Shown here: positions 29,587 through 38,256 of the stretch, piece by piece
Position numbering within the stretch: position 1 is the stretch's first letter
Layout: each line of letters starts with the position of its first letter
From: an uncultured Pseudomonadales bacterium
GTDB lineage: Bacteria > Pseudomonadota > Gammaproteobacteria > Pseudomonadales > Azotimanducaceae
DNA: 64,000 nucleotides
Direction of reading: 5' to 3'
Assembly: GCA_943787425.1 (NCBI GenBank)
Contig: CALSMJ010000003.1
Span: 494,796 to 558,795 of the forward strand
Translations under genes and position numbers: made by a program
Notes under the pieces: generated by a model
Database searches by the model: none
Seen by the model: the letters and a program-made list of their open reading frames with translations, nothing else
What the model was told of the DNA's origin: nothing

Positions 29587-30614
29587 TAACTGCCCTTGAG
29601 CGCCTTGTTCGTCAACATCTGCACCTCGCCGGTCACGGACTCGATATCCTCCTGGAACTTCAAGATGACGTTCAAGGTTTGTTTGACCAATTCCGCATCC
29701 AAGGATTCGGTATGCAACAGTATCAGCGCCTTCGCCCAGTCGATGGTTTCGCTAATGGCGGGCACTTTTTTAAGGTCCATTTCGCGCAGCGCTTGAATAA
29801 AGGTGACCAGCTGTCGTCTGAGTTCTTCTGGAACTTCCGGCACGCGGGCTTGAACGATTCGGCTTTCTAGGTCGGCGTCTGGAAACGGAATGTAAAGGTG
29901 CAAGCAGCGCCGTTTTAAAGCATCGCTAATCTCGCGCGTATTGTTACTGGTTAAGAAAACCAGGGGCTTGCGATCGGGGTTCGCTTTAATCGTGCCAATT
30001 TCAGGAATTGAGAGTTGATAGTCAGACAGCATTTCAAGCAGAAGAGATTCAAATTCATGGTCACTCTTGTCGACTTCATCAATCAACAAAACGCAGCCAG
30101 CTTCTTCCTTCAAAGCTTTCATCAACGGTCTTGGTTCTAAAAACTCCTCTGAGAAGAAGACATCACCGAACTCGTGAAGTTTCGACACCGACTCTGAAAG
30201 ACCTTTTGCGCCGTCCAAAATCTCACTCAGGGTTTCTTTGAGCACTTGGGTATAAAGCAACTGCTTGCCGTATTTCCACTCATAGATTGCTTTTGATTCG
30301 TCCAAGCCCTCATAACATTGCAATCGGATACAACTGATGCCGAGCATATTCGCGACGGATTTCGCCAGCTCTGTTTTACCAACACCTGGTGGGCCTTCGA
30401 TCAGCACCGGCTTGTCGAGGTGATAGGCCAAGAAAACCGCCGTTGCGATCTGTTCGTTGGATATATAATTTAACCCTGCGAGTCCGGTATGGATGGCCTC
30501 AATGGTCGCTAGGTGCTCGTCGCGGTCTAAGGTCAACGGTGATCCCCTTTTGAAAAGATAAAGTGATGCGACAGGCAGTTGTTGCGCGGCGCGGGCCAAT
30601 AATGCGTCAGGCAT
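29586..30614 (-). CDS. MoxR-type AAA+ ATPase
   Basis: A 342-residue AAA+ ATPase with Walker A EGPPGVGKTE (about 74-83), Walker B CVLLIDEVDKSD and sensor 1 VFLTSNNTREISDALKRRC. The MoxR class with a CoxE-like VWA partner is followed here by exactly such a gene. The start at 30614 is the first ATG; an N-terminal 25 residues before SPLTLDRDEHL are less conserved and a downstream start is possible. Upstream lies a long inverted repeat (30638-30705). Confidence 0.9.
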   Translation of the reverse strand: MPDALLARAAQQLPVASLYLFKRGSPLTLDRDEHLATIEAIHTGLAGLNYISNEQIATAVFLAYHLDKPVLIEGPPGVGKTELAKSVANMLGISCIRLQCYEGLDESKAIYEWKYGKQLLYTQVLKETLSEILDGAKGLSESVSKLHEFGDVFFSEEFLEPRPLMKALKEEAGCVLLIDEVDKSDHEFESLLLEMLSDYQLSIPEIGTIKANPDRKPLVFLTSNNTREISDALKRRCLHLYIPFPDADLESRIVQARVPEVPEELRRQLVTFIQALREMDLKKVPAISETIDWAKALILLHTESLDAELVKQTLNVILKFQEDIESVTGEVQMLTNKALKGS

Positions 30615-30990
30615 TATGGAAAGACCACGATAACTTGTACAGGCGGAGTCAGACTATCATTCATGGCGATCCTTGTGGATCATGTTGAATGATAGGTGGC
30701 CTGTATCAGCTGAATCGGTCGCTCACGACAGGCCCAGCCATAAACATCCAAAGTTTGATCATGGCGCCGCCGGGCAAACGCGCAAGACGCCTGAGGTCCT
30801 AGGTCAGGCGGTGGCGCTGATGATGGCGCAGGCAGTCGTTTTTTGAGTCCGGCTCAACACCAGGCCGCTGGTGTGCTTGCTGAGCGTCACCCCATGTGGG
30901 TCGCGGCGATCAGAGCCAACAAACGGTTGCTCGTGAATTGGGCCATAAGCTGGTAATTTGTGGATGAGGGGTAAATTAACGAGGGGCATC
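30615..30990. other. Intergenic region between moxR and the amidohydrolase operon
   Basis: About 375 bases separating two divergent transcription units. It holds the long inverted repeat described separately and must contain the promoters in both directions, but I could not pick convincing -35/-10 pairs. A GAGGGG ribosome-binding site sits just before the ATG at 30991. Short frames here have no recognisable coding character. Confidence 0.6.
30638..30705. repeat. Long interrupted inverted repeat
   Basis: Three nested pairs of perfect arms share one centre: TACAGGC (30638-30644) with GCCTGTA (30699-30705), TATCATTCA (30655-30663) with TGAATGATA (30686-30694), and GATCC (30668-30672) with GGATC (30677-30681) around a TTGT loop. 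A transcript from either strand could form a 68-base cruciform-like hairpin. Position 24 bases upstream of the moxR start suggests a regulatory or leader structure, but a mobile-element remnant cannot be excluded. Confidence 0.75.
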
Positions 30991-32379
30991 ATGATCAAAC
31001 TTTGGATGTTTATGGCAGGGGCTGCAGTGAGTTCTGCGATCTCGGCGGATTATCCGTCGACCTATGAACCGCCGCCGCACGCTGCTTTTGTGTTGACGCA
31101 CGCAATCGTTGACGTTGGCGAAGGACAGGGCGAGTTTGAAGGCTGGGTGTCGGTCGTCGATGGCAAGATTGCGGGCGTTGGTGCGATGGATGAGGCACGA
31201 CCCAGTGACACACTTGAAATCAATGCGAGCGGCCGCTGGCTCACACCCGGCGTGATCGATGTTCACAGTCATTTAGGGGATTACCCGTCGCCTGGATATC
31301 GGGCGCACAGCGATGGCAATGAAGCGACCTCGCCGGTGACTGCCGAAGTTTGGGCTGAACACAGCGTCTGGCCTCAAGATCCCCAGTTTCCGCTTGCCCT
31401 TGCCGGCGGCGTCACAACGCTGCAGGTGCTGCCGGGTTCCGCGAATCTTTTTGGTGGGCGGAGCGTGGTTTTGAAGAATATTTGGTCGAGAACCGTTCAA
31501 GGCATGAAGTTTCCAGGCGCGCCCTATGGTTTAAAGATGGCGTGTGGTGAAAACCCGAAACGGGTCTATGGCAGCCGCGGTCAGACCCCCTCAACGCGCA
31601 TGGGCAATTTTGCAGGCTATCGAAAAGCCTGGATCGATGCGCAAGAATATCAAAAAAAATGGACGCGTTTTGAAAAAGCGCTTGCCGAATACGAGCTTTG
31701 GCGAATCAGCGACCAAGGCGAAAAAGATTACAAGGAGCCGCCCTCGCCCCCCAAGCGAAATTTGCAGATGGAGACCTTGGTCGGGGTACTAAAGGGCGAA
31801 ATTTTAGTTCATAACCACTGCTATCGGGCCGATGAAATGGCCCAGATCATCGATTTGAGCCGCGAGTTTGGCTACCAAGTTACGGCTTTTCATCATGCGG
31901 TTGAGGCTTACAAAATTGGCGATCTTTTGGCCAAAAATAACATTTGCTCGGCAATGTGGGCAGATTGGTGGCAATTTAAACTCGAATCGTTTGATGGCAT
32001 TAAGCAAAACGTCGCGATGGTCAATGCTGCCGGGGCTTGTGCCATTGTGCATTCGGATTCGGCAAGGGGTATACAGCGTTTGAATCAAGAAGCAGCAAAA
32101 GCCATGGCGGCGGGTCAACGCATGGGTTTGAGTGTTGATGCCTCGGTTGCGCTGACTTGGATTACGAGAAATGCGGCCCAAGCGCTCGGCGTAGCCGATC
32201 AAACGGGCACCATTGCGGTGGGTAAAATGGCGGATTTGGTACTCTGGTCTCATCCTCCGATGAGTGTGTATGCGCGCGCCGAAACCGTCTTTATTGACGG
32301 CGTTCGACGCTATGATCGAGCCGCTGGATTGGGGCCGGTGACTGACTTTGAACTGGGTCAACGCGAAGAGGTGTTTTAA
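30991..32379 (+). CDS. Secreted amidohydrolase
   Basis: A 462-residue metal-dependent hydrolase of the amidohydrolase superfamily. A signal peptide (MIKLWMFMAGAAVSSAISA) begins at the ATG at 30991, which has a good GAGGGG ribosome-binding site; the frame is open 11 codons further but without one. Metal ligands are visible as VIDVHSHLG (HxH), the later HNHCYR, TAFHHAVEA and the catalytic aspartate in VHSDS. The C-terminal WITRNAAQALGVADQTGTIAVGKMADLVLW is typical of imidazolonepropionase-like or dipeptidase-type members. Likely periplasmic. Its stop overlaps the start of a second amidohydrolase gene. Confidence 0.9.
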   Translation: MIKLWMFMAGAAVSSAISADYPSTYEPPPHAAFVLTHAIVDVGEGQGEFEGWVSVVDGKIAGVGAMDEARPSDTLEINASGRWLTPGVIDVHSHLGDYPSPGYRAHSDGNEATSPVTAEVWAEHSVWPQDPQFPLALAGGVTTLQVLPGSANLFGGRSVVLKNIWSRTVQGMKFPGAPYGLKMACGENPKRVYGSRGQTPSTRMGNFAGYRKAWIDAQEYQKKWTRFEKALAEYELWRISDQGEKDYKEPPSPPKRNLQMETLVGVLKGEILVHNHCYRADEMAQIIDLSREFGYQVTAFHHAVEAYKIGDLLAKNNICSAMWADWWQFKLESFDGIKQNVAMVNAAGACAIVHSDSARGIQRLNQEAAKAMAAGQRMGLSVDASVALTWITRNAAQALGVADQTGTIAVGKMADLVLWSHPPMSVYARAETVFIDGVRRYDRAAGLGPVTDFELGQREEVF

Positions 32380-33626
32380 TGAAAAGAATACTCCTAGTGA
32401 TGGGTTTAATGGGCGCGATGAGTCTCTCAGCTGGCGAGCTGCTGATCCAAAATGTCAGGCTAGTTGAAACAAACTTCCAATCAGGGGAGGTGATTGATCT
32501 GCGCATTGTCAACGGCATCATCACGCAGATTGGCGTGGACCTGGTTGCCGGTGCAGATGCCGCTATTTATGACGGTGAATCCCGAGCCGTGACGCCAGGA
32601 TTCATTGACTCAGGAACCACGATTGGCTTGGCAGAAGTTCGAGGGCTAGGTGTGAGCCACGATGGCGAGCAGGCGGATGATGATATGACGGCGGGGTTTC
32701 AGGTTTACCTAGCCCTGAACGAAGACTCAAGTCTTATCCCCATTGCAAGTAACGATGGGATTACCCGGGGCCTTATTGTGCCGGAGGCGGGAGATAGTAA
32801 CTATGCCGGTCAAAGCGCATTGGTTCGATTTAAACGTGGATCAGCCTTTTTACAAGAAAAAACCATGGCGCAGCATTTGTATTTACGCGAGGGTGATCGT
32901 CGGCGCGCCGGGGGGTCTCGATCGAGTGCGCTCGGCGCCGCATTAGAAGCTTTAGCGGAGTCTGCGCGATACGATCGTCAACCACGGGCTTTTAATACCA
33001 ACAAGAATCGGCCCTTTAACTTAGATGAGTCAGATTTGATTGCCTTGTCGGCGGTGCGTAGTGGTAAAACGCCTTTGGTGGTTCACGTCGATCGCGCTGC
33101 CGACATCATTAAGGTCGTAACGGCTTTTCGCTCGTACCCCGATCTTCGCCTTATTTTGGCCAGCGCGGCGGAAGCCTGGAAAGTGGCGCCCCTATTAAAA
33201 GCAGAAAATATCCCCGTGCTGATCAATGTCATGGAGAACCTACCGCAAAATTTTGATCGATTGGGTGCGCGATTGGATCAAGCGACCTTGTTGGCGAATG
33301 CGGGGGTCTCCTTTGCTTTTTTGTCGGGCTCGCCTTATTCGGAAACGCGGTCACTGAGCCAAGCCGCAGGGATTGCGGTGGCGCAGGGTTTGACTTGGCA
33401 ACAAGCGATTGCTGCGGTCACGTCAACACCCGCAGCAATTTGGGGTCTTACTGGGCTGGGCAGGATCGAGCCGGGCGCGATTGCAGATGTGGTCATTTGG
33501 GATGGCGACCCGCTCGAGGTAACGTCGGCGCCAGTGGCGGTCTTGATCGATGGTGACTGGGTCGATCTCGAAACGCGCCAGGACGTCTTAGCCAAACGGT
33601 ATGTTGAGCTTTTAGATTTGAAATAG
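32379..33626 (+). CDS. Secreted amidohydrolase-like protein (partner, degenerate metal site)
   Basis: A 415-residue amidohydrolase-family protein with a signal peptide (MKRILLVMGLMGAMSLSA). The TIM-barrel framework and C-terminal LTGLGRIEPGAIADVVIWDGDPLEV are kept, but the usual HxH at the start of the barrel is replaced: where VIDVHSH stands in the upstream gene this one has FIDSGTTIG. Only VVHVDRA keeps a histidine in the middle. It may be a non-catalytic or altered partner of the first amidohydrolase, with which it is translationally coupled. Such tandem pairs are seen in marine gammaproteobacteria; the substrate is unknown. Confidence 0.85.
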   Translation: MKRILLVMGLMGAMSLSAGELLIQNVRLVETNFQSGEVIDLRIVNGIITQIGVDLVAGADAAIYDGESRAVTPGFIDSGTTIGLAEVRGLGVSHDGEQADDDMTAGFQVYLALNEDSSLIPIASNDGITRGLIVPEAGDSNYAGQSALVRFKRGSAFLQEKTMAQHLYLREGDRRRAGGSRSSALGAALEALAESARYDRQPRAFNTNKNRPFNLDESDLIALSAVRSGKTPLVVHVDRAADIIKVVTAFRSYPDLRLILASAAEAWKVAPLLKAENIPVLINVMENLPQNFDRLGARLDQATLLANAGVSFAFLSGSPYSETRSLSQAAGIAVAQGLTWQQAIAAVTSTPAAIWGLTGLGRIEPGAIADVVIWDGDPLEVTSAPVAVLIDGDWVDLETRQDVLAKRYVELLDLK

Positions 33627-33709
33627 GTCTTAGGTACAAAGTAAGCAAGGGTCACCCCCTTTCTTTCGAGTTGAAACGGTGCAGGCGCCGTTATGAGCAG
33701 GAGTTTGGC

Positions 33710-35077
33710 ATGAATCGAATTACCGAGTGGATGAAAGTAGCCCGGCGAATACTGATGATGAGTGTGTGGGGGCTAGCGACATCGAGTGTTGCGTTAGCAG
33801 CGGAGAATGCGCTGCAGGAGGAGGTCGCCGCGCTGTACGATCAATCTCTTGAGCCGCTGTTTAAACATTTCCATGCCAATCCGGAACTGTCCTTCGTTGA
33901 AGTTAAGACCGCCGCAAGAATGGCCAAGGAGCTGAGCGCCTTGGGTTATGAGGTGCATACCGGCATTGCTAGGACGGGGGTTGTTGCGTTGCTTCGCAAT
34001 GGCGCCGGACCCTTGGTGATGATGCGGGCGGATATGGACGCATTACCCGTGAAAGAACGCAGCGGCTTACCCTATGCCTCGCAGGTCATACAGGAAAATT
34101 TAGAGGGACAGCGGTTTCCGGTCATGCATGCGTGCGGACATGATGTCCACATCACATCCTTGATCGGTACTGCGAAGATGATGGTGTCGCATAAGCAGAC
34201 CTGGTCCGGCACGTTAATGTTGATTGCGCAACCGGCTGAGGAGTGGAAGGATTCGGGCGCCGCCGCGATGCGCGCTGCGGGTATTTGGGAGCGTTTTGGG
34301 ACCCCAGATTTCGCGCTGGGGTTTCATGTTGCCGCCGACATTGAGGCAGGAAAGTTGTTTGCATCCCGAGGTGCTGCCTATTCGGCGGTAGATTCGCTCG
34401 ATATTGTCGTGCCGGGGATTGGCGCCCATGGCGCCAGCCCGCATCGTGGGCGAGATCCTATCGTCATCGGTGCACAGATTGTGTTGGCCTTGCAGACCAT
34501 CGTTGCGCGCGAGGTCTCGCCGAGAGAGCCGGCTGTTGTGACCGTTGGGGTTTTTCGGGCTGGTAATAAACGGAATGTCATCGGAGAAGAAGCACGGTTA
34601 GAGTTAACCGTTCGGTCGGACTCCGGGCAAACAAGGACCCAATTGCTTGCAGCGATAGAACGCATTGCGGTGAATATCGGACGGGCTGGTGGTTTGCCTG
34701 AAGACCGATTGCCCTATATTGAAATGAAAGGGGGTGTCCCGGTCACGGAAAATGATGCGAATTTGGCGAGTCAGGTGCTCAAAGCTTGGGCGGATGAGCT
34801 GGGCGAGGCGCGCATTGCGGTCTATGAGCGCGAAGGTATGGGCGGTGAAGATTTTCCTTTTTTCACCCAGGAACCGGCTATACCAAGTGTTTATTTCTCG
34901 GTAGGTGGCACCTCCCAAGCACGGTTTGCGGCGTTTGAAGCGCAAGGCCAATCACTGCCGTCTCATCATTCTCCGTTGTTTCAGATCGAACCTCGGCCAG
35001 CCGTCATCTCGGGTGTACTGGGAACCGTCATAGCCCTTCGATCCCTCATGCCAAAGCGCGAGGAAGGTGGTGATTAA
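33710..35077 (+). CDS. M20-family amidohydrolase / metallopeptidase, exported
   Basis: A 455-residue enzyme of the M20D group (hippurate hydrolase, IAA-amino-acid hydrolase like). A signal peptide covers about residues 10-30. Metal site and catalytic segments: MMRADMDALPV, HACGHDVH, AEEWKDSG and GMGGEDFPFF. The ATG at 33710 has a nearby AGGAG; a frame open upstream to 33671 lacks this. It follows the two amidohydrolase genes after a gap of about 80 bases and may share their role in amide or peptide scavenging. It converges with the selenoprotein gene, overlapping by 4 bases. Confidence 0.9.
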   Translation: MNRITEWMKVARRILMMSVWGLATSSVALAAENALQEEVAALYDQSLEPLFKHFHANPELSFVEVKTAARMAKELSALGYEVHTGIARTGVVALLRNGAGPLVMMRADMDALPVKERSGLPYASQVIQENLEGQRFPVMHACGHDVHITSLIGTAKMMVSHKQTWSGTLMLIAQPAEEWKDSGAAAMRAAGIWERFGTPDFALGFHVAADIEAGKLFASRGAAYSAVDSLDIVVPGIGAHGASPHRGRDPIVIGAQIVLALQTIVAREVSPREPAVVTVGVFRAGNKRNVIGEEARLELTVRSDSGQTRTQLLAAIERIAVNIGRAGGLPEDRLPYIEMKGGVPVTENDANLASQVLKAWADELGEARIAVYEREGMGGEDFPFFTQEPAIPSVYFSVGGTSQARFAAFEAQGQSLPSHHSPLFQIEPRPAVISGVLGTVIALRSLMPKREEGGD

Positions 35078-35925
35078 GGCCGGAACAAGCCCTGCGCCCG
35101 ATTGAGTTGGCGCTGGCGCCGGTTTTCGTCACCGAGGGCTAACAGCGCGGCTCGATTAGAGGGGGTGATGGCCATAAAGTTGGCTCGCCAGTCGTCGGAG
35201 GCGGACCACCGGTGGGGTAGTGTTTGAATCGCACCGGGACTTTGAGCCTGGTAAAGCAGTTCGAGCGCCGCTGCGAGCGTTTGGTTTTGCATTGCTCGAT
35301 CAAACGGTATGCCAACAGGATTTCCTAAAGGTAAATCGTTGAAGACGATGCGAGGCGTTCCGGCGCGTTGCAAAATATCCAACGCGGATCCGATCACAAC
35401 CGTTGCAATGCCTTTTGATTCCAATGCTCTGGCCGTCAAACTGACGGTTTGATGGCAAACCGGTCACAACGGAATCAGGATCGCGAGATCAACGGCATCC
35501 TCGAGGCAGTGCTGGGCAATCAGCGGGGCATCCTGATCGCGGGTATGGCGCTGACTATATTCGGTCGGAATAAAATGAAATCTCGGTGCAAGTGATCCGA
35601 TGTCGCCGGCAGCAATCCGAGCATCTAGCGCCTGCAGTGGAAAGTAGGTCTCTCGGTCGTCGGTGTGGGTTGTAACCTTGTCCCACGACAGCTCTGCGGT
35701 GTCGAATTGGGCTGGCGCTTCAGAAAATGGATAGCTTTTGGCGGTCCTGATCGGCTTAGGAATATTGGGCTCAACGACGGCGGTCGTCACAAGCGTGATG
35801 CGTGCTGATTCAAGCGGTTTGGCGGGTTTGCTGAACGGCGTCTCCGTATTCATAGCCCATTGATAGTCCCGGTCAAAGCCCTGAGCCCGGTAGTAGGCTT
35901 TGGTGCGCTCGATGTAACGAATCAT
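35074..35925 (-). CDS. GrdB/PrdB-family reductase-like selenoprotein (in-frame UGA = Sec154)
   Basis: A 283-residue protein of the glycine/sarcosine/betaine reductase selenoprotein B family. It is read as one gene through an in-frame UGA at 35464-35466. Before the UGA: LEDAVDLAILIPL; after it, in the same frame: PVCHQTVSLTARALE and IATVVIGSALD, then IVFNDLPLGNPVG, matching the GrdB region around its selenocysteine and the conserved PLGNP motif. Translating UGA as Sec gives a U-P-V-C redox motif. A bacterial SECIS-like hairpin follows at the right distance. The ATG overlaps the tesB stop, so both are one operon. Clostridial GrdB works in a multi-subunit reductase not seen here; the reaction is unknown. 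Confidence 0.85.
35433..35447 (-). promoter_or_regulatory. Putative bacterial SECIS element (apical hairpin)
   Basis: On the minus-strand RNA the sequence CCGUCA-GUU-UGACGG forms a perfect 6-bp stem with a 3-base loop whose first base is G. The loop starts 23 bases after the UGA at 35466-35464. Known bacterial SECIS elements have a short apical stem with a G in the first two loop positions, about 16-37 bases after the UGA. A competing 7-bp hairpin (CGGUUUG-CCAU-CAAACCG, 35462-35445) shares three bases with it. Confidence 0.7.
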
Positions 35926-36788
35926 GAAGGGTGCAACCGAATAAGACCTTCCTGGGCGCAGGATGCGACAAGAACGCCAGCGCTGTCATAAAAGGTACCG
36001 CGACTAAAACCTCGAGCGCCGCCAGAGTAGGGGCTGTCTTGGTGATACAAAAGCCATTCATCAGTCTTGAACGGGCGGTGAAACCACATAGCATGATCCA
36101 AGCTTGCGACTTGGAAATTATCCTGACGCCAATTAATTGCGTGGGGCCGGTAACTGGTATCGATCAAGGTCATGTCTGATGCGTAAGCAAGCAGGCATTG
36201 GTTTAAACGAACGTCTTCGGGCATTGTATCGATTGTTTTGATCCAGACACTTTGCTCTGGGGGCAGGGGTTGCGGGTTGGCATCATTCGTTGGGTCAGCA
36301 AAACGCATCTCAATAGGACGGGACCGTTTGAGAAAAGTTGGGTCGGCGTCCGGAACGTCGCGAAGGTATTCGTCCATCAGCATCGCTTCGCTTTTGCAGT
36401 CCTCAGGTGGCGGCGTGGTCGGTGCCGTCATTTGGTGTTCGAGGCCCGTCTCCATGACCTGAAACGAAACCGACATACTGAAGATCGCCTGGCCCTTTTG
36501 AATGGCTTTGACGCGTCTGGTGGTAAAACTTCGGCCATCGCGGATGCGATCAACCTGATACAGAATCGGGCAAGTGGTATCGCCCGGCCTTAAAAAGTAG
36601 CCATGCAAGGAATGCGCGATCCGGCTCGGATCGTCGACGGTCCGCGACGCCGCGACCAGGGCTTGCCCAATAACTTGGCCGCCATAAACCCGCTGCCACC
36701 CCTCATCGGGGCTAACCCCGCGGAACAGGTTGGTTTCAATGTGTTCGAGGTCTAAAAGCGTGAGTAGATCCGAAAGCGCTTGTTTCAT
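35922..36788 (-). CDS. tesB: Acyl-CoA thioesterase II
   Basis: A 288-residue double-hotdog thioesterase that hydrolyses medium- and long-chain acyl-CoA. The first hotdog has NLFRG.SPDEGWQRVYGGQVIGQAL; the second has the catalytic segments DHAMWFHRPFKTDEWLLYHQDSP and GRTFYD-like SRGTFYDSAGVLVASCAQEGLIR. The start at 36788 (MKQALSDLLTLL) gives the usual TesB length; 21 extra upstream codons run into the hairpin region. Its stop overlaps the start of the GrdB-like selenoprotein gene, implying a joint transcript. Confidence 0.94.
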   Translation of the reverse strand: MKQALSDLLTLLDLEHIETNLFRGVSPDEGWQRVYGGQVIGQALVAASRTVDDPSRIAHSLHGYFLRPGDTTCPILYQVDRIRDGRSFTTRRVKAIQKGQAIFSMSVSFQVMETGLEHQMTAPTTPPPEDCKSEAMLMDEYLRDVPDADPTFLKRSRPIEMRFADPTNDANPQPLPPEQSVWIKTIDTMPEDVRLNQCLLAYASDMTLIDTSYRPHAINWRQDNFQVASLDHAMWFHRPFKTDEWLLYHQDSPYSGGARGFSRGTFYDSAGVLVASCAQEGLIRLHPS

Positions 36789-36799
36789 GGAAAAGGTGC

Positions 36800-36832
36800 C
36801 TGAAGTCGAGATCCTATTGTCTCCGACTTCAG
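36800..36832 (-). terminator. Hairpin between ahcY and tesB, possible terminator or attenuator
   Basis: CTGAAGTCG (36800-36808) pairs perfectly with CGACTTCAG (36824-36832), extended by AGA/TCT with one bulge. On the minus strand it comes after ahcY and before tesB, and is followed by ACCTTTTCC, a short T run. It could end the ahcY transcript or reduce read-through into tesB. The T run is too weak to be sure. Confidence 0.55.
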
Positions 36833-36873
36833 ACGCCGAGTCCAAGGCCAACGCTTGTTGGCTTTACAAAGTC

Positions 36874-38235
36874 TTAGTACTTGTATTCTTCGGATTTAAA
36901 AGGGCCTTCCCCGGGCACGTTAATGTAGTCGGCTTGTTTTTGCGTCAGCCGGGTGATCGTTCCGCCAAAACCTTCCACCATATATTGCGCGACTTCTTCA
37001 TCAAGCGCTTTAGGCAGAACCTCAACCGTGATCGGTTGCCGCTGCTTCGGATCGTGACTCGCCCACGCGCGTTCGAACAGATACATCTGCGCTAAAACTT
37101 GGTTTGCGAAAGAGCCATCCATAATTCGGGATGGGTGACCGGTGGCGTTACCAAGATTGACCAGGCGGCCCTCGGACAACAGCAAAATGTAATCCATTGG
37201 GTCATCACTGCGAAAAATTTTGTGGACCTGTGGTTTAACTTCTTGCCAGCGCCAGTTGTCGCGCATGAATTGCGTGTCGATCTCAGTATCAAAGTGTCCG
37301 ATGTTACAAACGACGGCATTATTGGCAACAGTCGCCAACAAGTTCTCATCGCAGACGTTGACATTGCCGGTGCAGGTCACAATCATATCGGTGCCTTGCA
37401 TCAATCGCAGATCGATATCTTCTTTTTTGCCGGTGTTAATGCCGTTGATATAAGGCGACACGACTTCGAAGCCGTCCATGCAGGCCTGCATCGCGCAAAT
37501 CGGGTCAATTTCCGTAACCCGCACAATCATCCCTTCTTGGCGAAGACTCTGTGCTGAGCCCTTGCCAACATCACCATAACCAATGACCAAGGCCTTTTTA
37601 CCTGCCATGAGCATATCGGTCGCGCGCTTGACCGCGTCGTTCAAGCTGTGCCGACAACCGTATTTGTTGTCGTTCTTGGACTTGGTCACTGAGTCGTTGA
37701 CGTTGATGGCTGGAACCTTGAGCTCGCCGGCTTTGAGCATTTCTTGGAGTCTGTGAACGCCTGTGGTGGTTTCTTCTGTGATGCCATGGATGGCCGATAA
37801 GAGTTCAGGGTATTTGTTATGTACCATTTCAGTCAGGTCGCCGCCATCATCTAAAATCATATTGGCATCCCAAGGCTTGCCGTCTTTCAAAATGGTTTGC
37901 TCGATACACCAAAGAAACTCTTCCTCGGTTTGACCTTTCCAGGCAAAAACACCAATACCGCTAGCAGCGATCGCCGCGGCAGCATGATCTTGGGTTGAAA
38001 AGATGTTGCAAGACGACCAGCGCACCTCTGCACCCAAATCAACCAACGTCTCGATGAGCACGGCGGTCTGAATGGTCATGTGGATACAGCCCAAGACTTT
38101 GGCGCCTTTTAAGGGTTGCTCGGATCGGTATTTGGCTCGGAGCTTCATCAGCGCTGGCATCTCTGCTTCGGCCAGCTCAATTTCTGCTCGGCCAAAGTCG
38201 GCGAGGTTGATATCTGCTACTTTATAATCGGTCAT
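36874..38235 (-). CDS. ahcY: Adenosylhomocysteinase (SAH hydrolase)
   Basis: A 453-residue enzyme that splits S-adenosylhomocysteine into homocysteine and adenosine, relieving inhibition of methyltransferases. NAD-binding motif [10 protein letters not shown] (about 220-229), the substrate-binding segment [21 protein letters not shown] and the C-terminal KY end are all intact. It follows the SahR-type repressor gene by 21 bases, so it is almost certainly in its operon and controlled by SAH through that repressor. Confidence 0.97.
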   Translation of the reverse strand: MTDYKVADINLADFGRAEIELAEAEMPALMKLRAKYRSEQPLKGAKVLGCIHMTIQTAVLIETLVDLGAEVRWSSCNIFSTQDHAAAAIAASGIGVFAWKGQTEEEFLWCIEQTILKDGKPWDANMILDDGGDLTEMVHNKYPELLSAIHGITEETTTGVHRLQEMLKAGELKVPAINVNDSVTKSKNDNKYGCRHSLNDAVKRATDMLMAGKKALVIGYGDVGKGSAQSLRQEGMIVRVTEIDPICAMQACMDGFEVVSPYINGINTGKKEDIDLRLMQGTDMIVTCTGNVNVCDENLLATVANNAVVCNIGHFDTEIDTQFMRDNWRWQEVKPQVHKIFRSDDPMDYILLLSEGRLVNLGNATGHPSRIMDGSFANQVLAQMYLFERAWASHDPKQRQPITVEVLPKALDEEVAQYMVEGFGGTITRLTQKQADYINVPGEGPFKSEEYKY

Positions 38236-38256
38236 GATGACTCCTAGGGTTGGGTA

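Noticed and set aside
30804..30998. 64-codon minus-strand frame upstream of the amidohydrolase
   Set aside because: No ribosome-binding site, overlaps the promoter region, poor composition.
35074..35439. A separate short gene after the stop codon in the GrdB-like region
   Set aside because: It is in the same frame as the upstream part, lacks its own ribosome-binding site, and is the family's conserved C-terminal half; the UGA is better read as Sec.
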